DNA of 64,000 nt. Origin: an uncultured Bacillota bacterium (lineage in GTDB: Bacteria > Bacillota_I > Bacilli_A > RF39 > UBA660). The position numbers and the translations under genes were made by a program. The notes below the pieces were generated by a model that was not told where the DNA came from, did not search any database, and saw nothing but the letters and a program-made list of their open reading frames with translations. The stretch's first letter is position 1. Each line of letters begins with the position of its first letter. The stretch spans positions 103,187-167,186 of the forward strand of contig CAJLEF010000001.1 in NCBI GenBank assembly GCA_905205665.1, given 5' to 3'. Of the stretch, positions 1 through 8,801 are shown one piece after another.

Positions 1-1
1 T

Positions 2-1018
2 CCTAATTCTAACCATATTTTAGGAAGAAAAGCAAATGAGAAAATTCAAGATACTACAAAAAAAATAGCTGATTTATTAGGCGTTTTACCTGATGAAATT
101 ATTTATACATCGGGTTCTACCGAATCTAATAATTTAGCGGTCAAAGGTATTTTAGAAAGATATAAAAACTTTGGAAAACACATATTAGTGAGTAGTTTAG
201 AACATTCTTCTATTTTAAGTCCTTTAACTTATATGAGTGAAAAAGGTTTTGAAATCGAAGTGATTCCAGTAAATGAAGAGGGAATTATTACGCCACTAGA
301 GATTGAAAAGCGTCTTCGTCCGGATACGATTTTAGTTAGTGTTACCGCAATGGATAGTGAACTTGGTATTATAGAACCTATAGATGAAATTGGTAAAATG
401 CTAAAAAAATATCCTCATACTTATTTTCATACGGATGCGACTCAGATAATAGGTAAAGAACCCTTTAGTTTGGTAAACGTAGATTTAGCTACCATTTCAG
501 CTCATAAATTAAGTGGTTTAGATGGTACCTCAATTCTTATAAAAAAAGAAAATGTCGAATTAGTCCCTTTACTTCACGGGGGAAGAAGTACAACAAACTA
601 CCGAAGTGGCACACCTATACTTCCTAATATTGTTGCTTTTCATACGGCTTTAAAACTTGCCTTAGAAGAACAAAGCAAACACCATTCATATGTTTTAGAA
701 TTACAAACTTATCTTTTAGATTATTTAAAACAGAAAAAAGATATTATTATCAACAGTACTTCTCGTTCTTCTGTTTATTTTGTGAATTTTAGTGTGTTAA
801 AAATGAATGCCAATGACTTGGTTTCCTTATTAGAAGAAAAAGGAATTATCGTTTCTGCTAAAACAAGTTGCTGTCCTTTAAATACACCGTCTAAACTTGT
901 TTATGCTTTAACTAAAAATAAAAAAGTAGCCTCTTCTTCCATAAGAGTTAGTCTATCTTACTTGACAACAAAAGAGGAACTGGATAAACTAATTGAAGCT
1001 TTAGAAAGTGTGATTTAG
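2..1018 (+). CDS. Cysteine desulfurase (NifS/IscS-like), 5' truncated by window edge
   Basis: PLP enzyme that takes sulfur from cysteine to form a protein persulfide, supplying Fe-S clusters or tRNA thiolation. The frame is open from base 2, and the missing part is only the N-terminus. Visible motifs are PNSNHILGRKA, TSGSTESNNLAVKG (cofactor phosphate region), SAHKLSG with the PLP-binding Lys, and a C-terminal cysteine loop KTSCCP in place of the usual SGSACS, so the catalytic Cys is present in a changed context. The stop codon is immediately followed by the ATG of the TtcA-like gene, which implies co-translation and a dedicated sulfur donor role. The internal ATG at 188 is not the true start. 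The exact subfamily (NifS, IscS, SufS or NifZ-type) cannot be fixed without the N-terminus. Confidence 0.9.
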   Translation, partial: PNSNHILGRKANEKIQDTTKKIADLLGVLPDEIIYTSGSTESNNLAVKGILERYKNFGKHILVSSLEHSSILSPLTYMSEKGFEIEVIPVNEEGIITPLEIEKRLRPDTILVSVTAMDSELGIIEPIDEIGKMLKKYPHTYFHTDATQIIGKEPFSLVNVDLATISAHKLSGLDGTSILIKKENVELVPLLHGGRSTTNYRSGTPILPNIVAFHTALKLALEEQSKHHSYVLELQTYLLDYLKQKKDIIINSTSRSSVYFVNFSVLKMNANDLVSLLEEKGIIVSAKTSCCPLNTPSKLVYALTKNKKVASSSIRVSLSYLTTKEELDKLIEALESVI

Positions 1019-1861
1019 ATGGATAAAACAAAAGAAATCGAAAGAAGTATTATTAAAAAATATCGAAAGACCATCTGGTCGAGATTTATTAAAGCCATTA
1101 AGGATTACGAACTAGTGAAAGAAAATGACAAAATCATGGTTTGCATCAGTGGGGGTAAAGATTCTTTTTTGATGGCTAAGTTATTTCAAGAATTAAAACG
1201 TCATGGGCAAATTAATTTTGAAGTTTGTTTTGTTGTTATGAATCCCGGTTATAATGATTATAATTTAAATAAAATTAAAGAAAATGCCGAAATATTAGGC
1301 GTGCCCATTGAAATTTTTACATCAGATATTTTTGATGTTGTCGAAAAATATCCAGGCAAAAGCCCTTGCTATTTGTGTGCTCGTATGCGAAGAGGCTACC
1401 TTTATAACTATGCCAAAGAAAAAGGCTGCAATAAAATAAGTCTGGGCCATCATTTTGATGATGTGATTGAAACAACTCTTCTTTCGATGTTTTATGGTTG
1501 TGAAGTAAAAACAATGATGCCAAAACTACATAGTGATAATTTTTCTGGAATTGAACTTATTAGACCAATGTATCATATACATGAAGAAGATATTATTTCT
1601 TGGAAAAATTATAATGAACTTACTTTTATTAATTGTGCTTGTCGTTTTACCGAAGGATGTTCTTTAATTAATGATGGTACCAGTAAGCGCAAAGAAATTA
1701 AAGAACTTATAAAGAATTTACGAAAAATAAATAAAGACATTGATTACAATATTTTTAAAAGTATGAGTAATATTAATTTAGATTGTGTTTTAGGTTATCG
1801 TGAGGGTAGTGATGTTCATTCCTTTTTAGATGATTATGATAATAAAAAAAATGAAATGTAG
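1019..1861 (+). CDS. TtcA/TtuA-family PP-loop tRNA thiolation protein
   Basis: Probable ATP-dependent tRNA sulfurtransferase that adenylates a tRNA base and installs sulfur. The ATP pyrophosphatase PP-loop SGGKDS is at residues 44-49. A CYLCARMRRG motif gives C117 and C120, and a further cysteine cluster CACRFTEGC spans 206-214; in TtcA the CxxC plus a third Cys bind a [4Fe-4S] cluster. At 280 residues it has the usual TtcA length. The ATG follows the stop of the cysteine desulfurase with no gap, so desulfurase and thiolase are very likely one operon. Which base it modifies (s2C32 or another) cannot be read from sequence. A bidirectional terminator follows. Confidence 0.85.
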   Translation: MDKTKEIERSIIKKYRKTIWSRFIKAIKDYELVKENDKIMVCISGGKDSFLMAKLFQELKRHGQINFEVCFVVMNPGYNDYNLNKIKENAEILGVPIEIFTSDIFDVVEKYPGKSPCYLCARMRRGYLYNYAKEKGCNKISLGHHFDDVIETTLLSMFYGCEVKTMMPKLHSDNFSGIELIRPMYHIHEEDIISWKNYNELTFINCACRFTEGCSLINDGTSKRKEIKELIKNLRKINKDIDYNIFKSMSNINLDCVLGYREGSDVHSFLDDYDNKKNEM

Positions 1862-1876
1862 AGCACTTCATTTTTT
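1846..1876 (+). terminator. Rho-independent, probably bidirectional terminator
   Basis: An A-rich arm and TTCATTTTTT arm form a hairpin across the stop codon of the TtcA-like gene, with T runs on both strands. It separates that gene from the convergent hydrolase. Confidence 0.6.
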
Positions 1877-2780
1877 ATTTGCAAAAATTTAATATATCTT
1901 GATAAACTTTTTCTTTATCTGTTTCATTCAATATTTCATGTTTCATATGAGGGTAAAGAGTAGAAGTAATATTTGGGTAACCACATGATTTTAAAAATTC
2001 TTGACTTTTTAACCATGCTTTTTCATTTATAATAACAGGGTCATTTTCCCCAGCAATAAAATAAATAGGTAAATCGTTATTTTGAACTATATAATTTCTT
2101 TTTTGATAAACACTTTTCATTAATCTAAATAAATTTAGAAAACCATTTGTTGTAAAGATAAAACCACAGTATTCATCTTTATCATAAGCTAAAACGTTGT
2201 CTTCATTAAAAGAAAGCCAAGCATTATCACTAAAATCACTTTTTTTACTATAACTTCCAAAAGCTAAATTTTGAATAAGTTTACTTCGGTAGTTATCTCC
2301 TTTAAAAAACTTAATTATTTTGGTTAAGAAAATAGCGATGTCTACTAAATTGTTTTTACTAGGAGAACCACATACGATTAATTTATCAATATCCTTATCA
2401 TATTTTTGAATGTATTTACGAACGACTAAAGAACCCATACTATGACCAAATAAAATAAGTGGTTTATCCGGATATCTTTCTTTTAAAAGTAAACTGCTAT
2501 CATGTAAATCTTCGACAATAAAATCACTTGTTTCATCATAAAAATAGCCTAAGTCTTCCTTTTTTAAAATGCTTTTTCCATGACCACGGTGATCACTTAT
2601 TGCCACAACAAAACCATTTTGACATAGAAAGGTTAGGAAGTCTTCATATCTTTCTTTATGTTCAGCCATACCATGGGAAATTTGCATAATTCCTTTAATA
2701 TCTTTTTCAGGAATATACAAAGTTATTTCGATAGGTAAATTATCTTGTTTAGAATTTATTTTAATAGTTTCTTTTTTCAT
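1875..2780 (-). CDS. Alpha/beta hydrolase, lysophospholipase/monoglyceride lipase-like
   Basis: Serine hydrolase of the Hydrolase_4 (monoacylglycerol lipase/lysophospholipase L2) type. The oxyanion motif SHGMAEH is near residue 35, DHRGHGKS near 63-70, the nucleophile elbow GHSMG at 112-116 (Ser114), the acid GENDPV (Asp247) and the base in HMKHE (His281). The 301-residue length is normal and there is no signal peptide, so it is cytoplasmic or membrane-associated. A good Shine-Dalgarno (AGGAGG on the reverse strand) precedes the ATG. It is monocistronic, convergent with the thiolation pair. The physiological ester substrate is not predictable. Confidence 0.85.
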   Translation of the reverse strand: MKKETIKINSKQDNLPIEITLYIPEKDIKGIMQISHGMAEHKERYEDFLTFLCQNGFVVAISDHRGHGKSILKKEDLGYFYDETSDFIVEDLHDSSLLLKERYPDKPLILFGHSMGSLVVRKYIQKYDKDIDKLIVCGSPSKNNLVDIAIFLTKIIKFFKGDNYRSKLIQNLAFGSYSKKSDFSDNAWLSFNEDNVLAYDKDEYCGFIFTTNGFLNLFRLMKSVYQKRNYIVQNNDLPIYFIAGENDPVIINEKAWLKSQEFLKSCGYPNITSTLYPHMKHEILNETDKEKVYQDILNFCK

Positions 2781-2880
2781 AGTTTATCCTCCTAGGGTAA
2801 TTATATAGAAAATTTAGCAAAAAAAACATACTTGTAAAAGAACTTTATTAATGATAAACTATTAATTGTTAAGAAGAAAT

Positions 2881-2957
2881 GGTCCGTTGGTGAAGGGGCT
2901 TAACACATAACCCTCTCAAGGTTACATTCACGGGTTCGAATCTCGTACGGATCACCA
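2881..2957 (+). tRNA. tRNA-Glu (anticodon CTC)
   Basis: Full cloverleaf, 77 nt including encoded CCA. Acceptor GGTCCGT pairs with ACGGATC (one G-T), D stem GTG/CAC, anticodon stem TAACC/GGTTA with loop CTCTCAA giving CTC, and T arm ACGGG-TTCGAAT-CTCGT with one G-T pair. The sequence resembles tRNA-Glu of Mollicutes and related Bacilli. It is a lone gene followed by its own terminator. Confidence 0.93.
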
Positions 2958-2965
2958 AATATGTT

Positions 2966-2995
2966 AAAAAAAGTCCTTTATTCAAGGTCTTTTTT
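2966..2995 (+). terminator. Terminator after tRNA-Glu (bidirectional)
   Basis: AAAAAGTCCTT / AAGGTCTTTTT stem with one T-T mismatch followed by T6. In reverse orientation it also follows the stop of the last ABC-operon gene. Confidence 0.75.
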
Positions 2996-3609
2996 CATCT
3001 TTCTAATTTCATATTAGAGGGTATTAACCAAAGGATACTAAACAAGAAAAGACTAAAGAATATATATAATCCTATCTTATCTAAACCTATATAAAAGTAA
3101 AATATAAAAAGTGAAGCTAATGGTAAAATTTTAAAAAAAGTGTTTTGGCTAAAAATATAAAGGAAACTGCACAAGATGATATTTATATCTAAAAGTAAAT
3201 CTTCGAACAAAAGAAATAAAGGTGGTATCTTGTGATATAGTAGAAGACAGAACAAAAAGTTGAAGGTTTTTAAAATTAACATAATGATAAAATAACTCAT
3301 CATTTTTTTCTTTAACCAAGTTTTTCTTGTTATGCGAACAAAGATATGTGAATAGTGGATTTTGAAATCATTTATTGTTAAATAGTAGTAGAGATAAAAT
3401 GGTTCAATCACTTTGAATATTTTTAGAATATAGCATAGTAAAGCATTTTCTTTATAATCATAGGCCCCAAAGAAAAAATTATAATCTGTTTTAAGGGCAG
3501 AAAAATAATAAATACCTATTTCTAAAATAATATAGGCAATTAAGAAGAATAATAAAAAGTTCTTTTTTCTTTTCAAATCACTTAACATAATATTTATGAA
3601 ATAATTCAT
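2995..3609 (-). CDS. Integral membrane protein, last gene of ABC export operon
   Basis: A 204-residue, very hydrophobic protein with about six predicted membrane helices, rich in Phe, Tyr, Leu and Ile. No family signature is recognised. It lies 4 bases after the preceding membrane gene in an operon with an ABC ATPase and two other membrane proteins, so it is most likely one of several small ABC-2-type permease-like subunits. The N-terminus MNYFINIMLSDLKRKK (short cytoplasmic stretch, then a helix) fits such a subunit. Function is inferred from context only. Confidence 0.6.
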   Translation of the reverse strand: MNYFINIMLSDLKRKKNFLLFFLIAYIILEIGIYYFSALKTDYNFFFGAYDYKENALLCYILKIFKVIEPFYLYYYLTINDFKIHYSHIFVRITRKTWLKKKMMSYFIIMLILKTFNFLFCLLLYHKIPPLFLLFEDLLLDINIILCSFLYIFSQNTFFKILPLASLFIFYFYIGLDKIGLYIFFSLFLFSILWLIPSNMKLER

Positions 3610-3613
3610 TATT

Positions 3614-4312
3614 TCACCTCACATCATTTCTTTTTACGAAGGCTAATCTAAATAATATATAGTCAACTAGTGCCATTAGAAAAACATTAATGATACTACA
3701 AGTTATTTCAAGTATTTCATTTGTAAAAGGATTAGCTAATAAATAATTAGCAAAGTTAAAATAAAAAGAGTTAGATGGCGTTACTTTTATAGGGCAAATA
3801 AAAATAAAGATAAAAATAATAATCTCTGTTAAAATAGTCCATTTTATATTTGATATCCAGTAGATTATCGCGACAAAGAAATTTAGAAGATTTAAATAAA
3901 TGGAAAATCTTATTAAAACAAAAAGGGCGTGAGGAAAACCATTGAAAGAGATAAAGCCAAAATATTTTAAAGCTAGACCTGTTGAAGTTAAAAAGAAAGA
4001 AATTAAAATAAGAATTGAATTTTGTATAAGAAGTTGCTTTAATAATATTTTTAAATTTTCTTTTTGATTTTTTTGCCGTATTAAGAAAGGATAATTTTTT
4101 TTATAAAGACTTGTAAAATAAATTGTTTGAATGAAAAGACAAATAAGTAAACAGATAATAATCCAAAAATGGGTATAAATTTTTTCTAAGCCTTTTATGA
4201 AACCCGTTTCGATAGCAAGGTCAGTAACGCCAAAGAAAGATATTATTATCAATAAAAGAAAAATAAATTTTGTTTGAGATTTTTTATTATTTAATAAAGG
4301 ATTATTTTTCAT
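3614..4312 (-). CDS. ABC-2-type permease-like membrane protein
   Basis: A 232-residue protein with about six hydrophobic helices and no soluble domain. Its start overlaps the end of the ABC ATPase gene by 11 bases, indicating translational coupling, so it is probably a permease half of the same transporter. Sequence signatures are weak, as is common for such small exporters. With the neighbouring 299- and 204-residue membrane proteins it would give an unusually membrane-rich transporter. Confidence 0.6.
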   Translation of the reverse strand: MKNNPLLNNKKSQTKFIFLLLIIISFFGVTDLAIETGFIKGLEKIYTHFWIIICLLICLFIQTIYFTSLYKKNYPFLIRQKNQKENLKILLKQLLIQNSILILISFFLTSTGLALKYFGFISFNGFPHALFVLIRFSIYLNLLNFFVAIIYWISNIKWTILTEIIIFIFIFICPIKVTPSNSFYFNFANYLLANPFTNEILEITCSIINVFLMALVDYILFRLAFVKRNDVR

Positions 4313-4943
4313 TTTCTGTTAACAACTTTCCATCATTAAACCGGTATACGGTGTCACAAAGGTAGTTTAAATCTTCTTTGATGTGGGAGGCAATAATAAT
4401 TATTTTGTTTTTCTTTTTTTCTTCGCGTAAAAAGTCGCGAAATTTTTTAGCCGTTTCATCGTCAATACCATTTAAAGGCTCATCAAAAATCATAATATCA
4501 GGATTTTCCATGATAACTTCGGCTAAACCAAGCTTTTGTTTCATTCCTAAGGAATATTTTCCAAATTTTTTGTCTTTTTCAGTTTTAATATTGACAATAT
4601 CCATTGCTTTTAAAATATCTTCATCTGTAATCTTTTTTTCAATATCCGCTAAAAGTTTTAAATTTTCAAAGCCTGTCAAGTCAGGAATAAAATCTGGATT
4701 TTCAATAAGAGCTCTTGTATTTGGAGGATAAGAAAAGCGACTATCTAAAATGTTTCCATTGTATTTAATTTCTCCTGTTGTAGGATAATAAAAGCCACAT
4801 AACAGTTTTAGAAAAACAGTTTTTCCAGAGCCATTTTTGCCACTTAAACCATAAATATGATTGGGTAAAAAGGTGACATTAACATCATTTAATATATTAA
4901 CATCTTTAAAATTTTTACTTAAATTAGTAATTTCAATTTTCAT
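4302..4943 (-). CDS. ABC transporter ATP-binding protein
   Basis: A 213-residue stand-alone nucleotide-binding domain that energises the export operon. Walker A is GLSGKNGSGKT near residues 33-43, the signature YSLGMKQKLGLAE replaces LSGGQ (typical of CcmA/drug- or peptide-export ATPases), Walker B is DIMIFDEPLNGID, and the switch His is in ASHIKED. The stop/start arrangement with flanking membrane genes (1 bp apart upstream, 11 bp overlap downstream) makes co-transcription nearly certain. Likely roles are bacteriocin or toxic peptide export, or immunity. Confidence 0.9.
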   Translation of the reverse strand: MKIEITNLSKNFKDVNILNDVNVTFLPNHIYGLSGKNGSGKTVFLKLLCGFYYPTTGEIKYNGNILDSRFSYPPNTRALIENPDFIPDLTGFENLKLLADIEKKITDEDILKAMDIVNIKTEKDKKFGKYSLGMKQKLGLAEVIMENPDIMIFDEPLNGIDDETAKKFRDFLREEKKKNKIIIIASHIKEDLNYLCDTVYRFNDGKLLTENEK

Positions 4944-5843
4944 TTAATCAGATCCTTTCAAAAGTTCACTTTGTATAATTGTTTTTTCTTTGTTTTTGTA
5001 AACAAAATAAAGTACTACAAAAGAAATAAAAGCATATAGAAAACTAATACCTAAATAAACTAATGTATTTATTCCTGCATCACTGTAACAGTCTAAAATA
5101 TATAAATTATAACCAATGTTGATGTGCAATATTTTATAGAAAAGCAAACTACTTATTAAAACTTCATTAATAATTTCTATGGCAATAAAAGATAAATAAG
5201 ATTCTAAAATGGCTACGAGAATATTTCTATTTTTATACATAAATAATAAGGCTATATTAATATAAAAAAGACTAAAGAAAAATTTATTTAAAATAAAAGT
5301 AAACATAAAGATAAAAGGATGACTTAAATTATCTACCTTAAATGTAGAATAACCTAGGTTAATGGCCGCTGTATAATCAAAATGTCCCGCTAAAAGATAA
5401 GATATTCCAAAGAGAAAAATCATAATAATAGGTAAGATAAAAGCACTTTTATAAGCAGTAAGTAGTGTTTTTTTTAAGTAGGTTGGATAGTTTAGCCTAA
5501 TTAGATACTTTTTGAAAAATCCACTTTGATATTCTTTTATGATAGTCCAAATGCTACATAACATAATAAACAAAGGAGCAACATATATAAAAATATCAAA
5601 AATAATTGAACTGATACTTTGATTGAAAATAGTTAATGTATCTATCTTGGGGTGTTGATAATTTATAATGTAATTGCAGTGTTCACTTTCCAGTTCAAAG
5701 CCATTTTGGCTATTATAGCAATCATTTTTTAAGCGGTTTTCTAGCTGTATGGTTTTATAATCATTAATGGCGTTTTGTAAAAAAGGTATAAAAGCTAAAA
5801 CAAGAAGACCTATAAAAGTGAGAGGTAATAATTTATTTTTCAT
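4944..5843 (-). CDS. ABC-2-type transporter permease-like membrane protein
   Basis: A 299-residue membrane protein with an N-terminal helix, an extracytoplasmic loop of about 60 residues containing a Cys pair (NDCYN and EHCNY), then five to six helices. One helix followed by a long outside loop and a C-terminal helix cluster is the layout of ABC-2 permeases. It sits between the small secreted protein gene and the ATPase gene, which starts 1 base after its stop. Substrate unknown. Confidence 0.65.
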   Translation of the reverse strand: MKNKLLPLTFIGLLVLAFIPFLQNAINDYKTIQLENRLKNDCYNSQNGFELESEHCNYIINYQHPKIDTLTIFNQSISSIIFDIFIYVAPLFIMLCSIWTIIKEYQSGFFKKYLIRLNYPTYLKKTLLTAYKSAFILPIIMIFLFGISYLLAGHFDYTAAINLGYSTFKVDNLSHPFIFMFTFILNKFFFSLFYINIALLFMYKNRNILVAILESYLSFIAIEIINEVLISSLLFYKILHINIGYNLYILDCYSDAGINTLVYLGISFLYAFISFVVLYFVYKNKEKTIIQSELLKGSD

Positions 5844-5891
5844 AATAGCAGTGTTTCCTTTCTATTAATTAAATTAGGGAGAATAAGAGTT

Positions 5892-6317
5892 TTAATTTAC
5901 TCTATCATATAAATTTTTATTTAAATACCAAGCACCTGAATGTTTAGCATCACTAATGGCTGATTTTTCTCGTCTCGCCACTAAAGTATAAGATCCTGTG
6001 TTATAATTTTGTACCTCATCCCAGTATTTTGCTTCGTTTTCACCAAGCGTTAGCCAAGATGATAGAACTCCTGAACTGTTTCGAGTTTTAACTTTAATAT
6101 TAACTTTAGCCCCAGTTAACATATCAATGGTACCAAAACTTTTATAGTACTGTCTTCCCAATTCAGTTTTTTGAGCATTTGTTGCGTCTGTTTCATTACC
6201 AAATTTAGGCAACGTAACACCTACTACACTGGCATAACCGTCCATTGCATAAGTAGAAATAGTACTAGCTGCTACAGCTAAAATACATACAATGAAAGAA
6301 ATTTTTAAATATTTCAT
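5892..6317 (-). CDS. Small secreted protein heading the ABC operon, function unknown
   Basis: A 141-residue protein with a Sec signal peptide (MKYLKISFIVCILAVAAS, cleavage near STYA-MDG at about 24). The mature part is about 117 residues, polar, cysteine-free, with a predicted beta-rich pattern (VNIKVKTRNSSGVLSSW, SYTLVARREK) and a terminal SGAWYLN motif. It is the promoter-proximal gene of a five-gene unit with an ABC ATPase and three membrane proteins. That arrangement resembles secreted-bacteriocin plus ABC immunity loci (for example lactococcin-972-like loci), but I do not recognise the family and do not assign it. A good ribosome site (GAGGA on the reverse strand) precedes the ATG. Confidence 0.65.
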   Translation of the reverse strand: MKYLKISFIVCILAVAASTISTYAMDGYASVVGVTLPKFGNETDATNAQKTELGRQYYKSFGTIDMLTGAKVNIKVKTRNSSGVLSSWLTLGENEAKYWDEVQNYNTGSYTLVARREKSAISDAKHSGAWYLNKNLYDRVN

Positions 6318-6446
6318 AATTTTTCCTCCTCAATATAATATTTCTAATCTAACATATATTCTCCCTAACATAACTATAGCATACTATTAAAAAAAAGCAA
6401 TTTTTTTTCAAATATGTTAAAATAGGAACATAAGGATTTGATTTTT

Positions 6447-8801
6447 ATGAATGAATTTATGAAAGGATTAACTTCTTTCGAAGTTAAAGAAAGAGTAGAA
6501 AAAGGGCAAGTAAACTATGATGATGCACCTAAAACAAAAACAATAAAAGAAATTATTGTTAGTAATTTTTGTACTTATTTTAATTTTTTAAACATCTTTT
6601 TAGGTTTAGCGGTTTTTCTTTCTGGTGTTTTAAATGGCATGCTTTTTCAAGGCTTAAAAAATTGCTTATTTATGGGTGTTATTATCATAAACTCTATTAT
6701 TAGTATTGTAGAAGAAGTTATATCTAAAAAAATAGTGGATCGTTTATCGATGCTTTCTGAGTCTACAGTTGATGTTATTCGGGATGGAGAAATTGTTTCT
6801 TTAGGTCTTGATGAAATTGTTTTAGATGATGTTACCGTGTTATCTCAAGGACATCAAATCATCGCAGACTCCGTTATTTTAGATGGTGAAATAGAGGTTA
6901 ATGAATCTTTATTAACCGGAGAACCCGATGCCATTTTAAAAAGAAAAGGAGATAACATTTTATCCGGTTCTTTTGTTGTAAGTGGTAAAAGTTATGCCAA
7001 AGTGATTCATGTTGGTAAGGATAATTATGTTTCTTCTATTTCTCATGAAGCCAAATATGAAAAACAAGTAAATTCTGTGATTATGAATTCCTTTGAACAA
7101 CTTTTAAGAATACTATCTCTTCTTATCATTCCTATTGCTGTTATTATGTATTTTAGTCAATTGTCTGCCAATGCCGGTAATGTCACGGAAGCTATTTTTA
7201 GAACTGTCGCGGCTTTAATTGGTATGATACCAGAAGGTCTTGTTTTATTAACAAGTTCTGTGATGGCTGTAAGTGTTATTAGACTTTCTAAATTTCATGT
7301 TCTTGTTCAACAACTTTATTGTATTGAAATACTTGCTCGAGTCGATGTTATTTGCTTAGATAAAACGGGAACGCTTACTGAAGGCAAAATGAATGTAGTT
7401 GATGTGTTACCTTATCAAAATTTTTCTAAGGATGATTTATTTACTATTTTAAATGCTTTTAGTACTTATAGTACGGATGAGAATGCCACGATGTTAGCCT
7501 TAAAAGATTATTTTAAAACACCTACGGATGTTCATGTCAAAGAAAGTATTCCTTTTTCTTCAGAACGTAAATTTAGTGCTTTATCTTTTGAAGATATTGG
7601 TTCTATTTATATAGGGGCTTATGAATATTTGATTCCTAAAGAGAAAGAAAATATTTTATCTATTATCAAAAAATATCCCGAGGACTACCGTATTTTAGCA
7701 GTTTGTAAAGGAAACGATAAGCTTTTAAAAAAGCCTAATGATTTAAAATTAATAGGTCTTATTTTAATTGAAGATGTCATAAGACCAGAAGCTAAAGATA
7801 CCTTAGATTATTTTAAAAAACAAGGTGTGATGGTCAAAATCATTTCAGGAGATAATCCTCAAACAGTTTTAAATATTGCTAAAAAAGTAGGACTTAAAGA
7901 TATTTCTGGTATTGACACAACGGGTTTAAGTGATGAAGAGTTAAAACAGGCTTCTATAAAATATGATGTGTTTGGCAGAGTAACACCGGGTCAAAAAAAA
8001 TTAATCGTGGAAAGTTTACAAAAAAGTGGCAAATGTGTGGCGATGACTGGGGATGGTGTCAATGACGTTTTAGCCTTAAAGCAAAGTGATTGTGCTATTT
8101 CAGTGGCCAGTGGTAGTGATGCAGCCAGAAATGTTTCCCAACTTATTTTACTTGATGACAACTTTGCTTCTTTACCTAAAGTAGTAGCAGAAGGAAGAAG
8201 AACGATTAATAATATTGAGCGAAGTGGGTCTTTATTACTCGAAAAAACGATTTATACAATTTTACTTATTGTTTACAGCATTATTATTTCTTCTAAATAT
8301 TTCTTTATTCCTATTCATCTTACCTTAATTACCACTTTTACGATTGGAGCTCCTTCTTTTATTTTAGCTTTGGAACCAAATACGGATTTAGTAAAAGGAA
8401 AATTTCTTTTAAAAATAGTCAGTCGCAGTCTTCCAACGGCTTTAACAGTTATTTTTAATGTTATCTTAGTCACTTGCTTTTCTACCGTTTTTGACTTGTC
8501 ATATGATTTACAAAGTACCATTTGCGTTTATTTGACTGCGATTACCGGTTTTATTTACCTTTATAAAATATGTTATCCATTTAGTGTTGTGAGACGTATT
8601 TTGTTCTTTGTTTTATTTAATGGCTTTTTATATAGTGTCATTTATCAGTATAATTTCTTTAGTTTACTTCCTATTTCTTACACGAGTCTTTTAATTACTT
8701 TTGTTTTAAGTATTGATTCTTTATATATTTATAAAAAATTAAATCATTTCATTACCTTACTTTTCCATAAATTTGATTCTTCTATCATGGTGGAAAAATG
8801 A
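6447..8801 (+). CDS. P-type cation-transporting ATPase (CtpE/Exp7-like)
   Basis: A 784-residue ion pump. The phosphorylation motif is DKTGTLTEG with Asp305, the nucleotide/hinge motif is TGDGVND at 534-540, and the dephosphorylation loop is NESLLTGE (TGE). The stretch AEGRRTINNIERSGSL after the P domain is characteristic of the CtpE/Exp7 group, in which Ca2+ transport has been reported for mycobacterial CtpE. Membrane helices lie in two N-terminal pairs and a C-terminal bundle. ATG 6447 is preferred over the upstream in-frame TTG 6438 because the AAGGA site at 6432-6436 spaces correctly to it. The stop overlaps the next gene by 4 bases. The transported ion is inferred. Confidence 0.88.
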   Translation: MNEFMKGLTSFEVKERVEKGQVNYDDAPKTKTIKEIIVSNFCTYFNFLNIFLGLAVFLSGVLNGMLFQGLKNCLFMGVIIINSIISIVEEVISKKIVDRLSMLSESTVDVIRDGEIVSLGLDEIVLDDVTVLSQGHQIIADSVILDGEIEVNESLLTGEPDAILKRKGDNILSGSFVVSGKSYAKVIHVGKDNYVSSISHEAKYEKQVNSVIMNSFEQLLRILSLLIIPIAVIMYFSQLSANAGNVTEAIFRTVAALIGMIPEGLVLLTSSVMAVSVIRLSKFHVLVQQLYCIEILARVDVICLDKTGTLTEGKMNVVDVLPYQNFSKDDLFTILNAFSTYSTDENATMLALKDYFKTPTDVHVKESIPFSSERKFSALSFEDIGSIYIGAYEYLIPKEKENILSIIKKYPEDYRILAVCKGNDKLLKKPNDLKLIGLILIEDVIRPEAKDTLDYFKKQGVMVKIISGDNPQTVLNIAKKVGLKDISGIDTTGLSDEELKQASIKYDVFGRVTPGQKKLIVESLQKSGKCVAMTGDGVNDVLALKQSDCAISVASGSDAARNVSQLILLDDNFASLPKVVAEGRRTINNIERSGSLLLEKTIYTILLIVYSIIISSKYFFIPIHLTLITTFTIGAPSFILALEPNTDLVKGKFLLKIVSRSLPTALTVIFNVILVTCFSTVFDLSYDLQSTICVYLTAITGFIYLYKICYPFSVVRRILFFVLFNGFLYSVIYQYNFFSLLPISYTSLLITFVLSIDSLYIYKKLNHFITLLFHKFDSSIMVEK

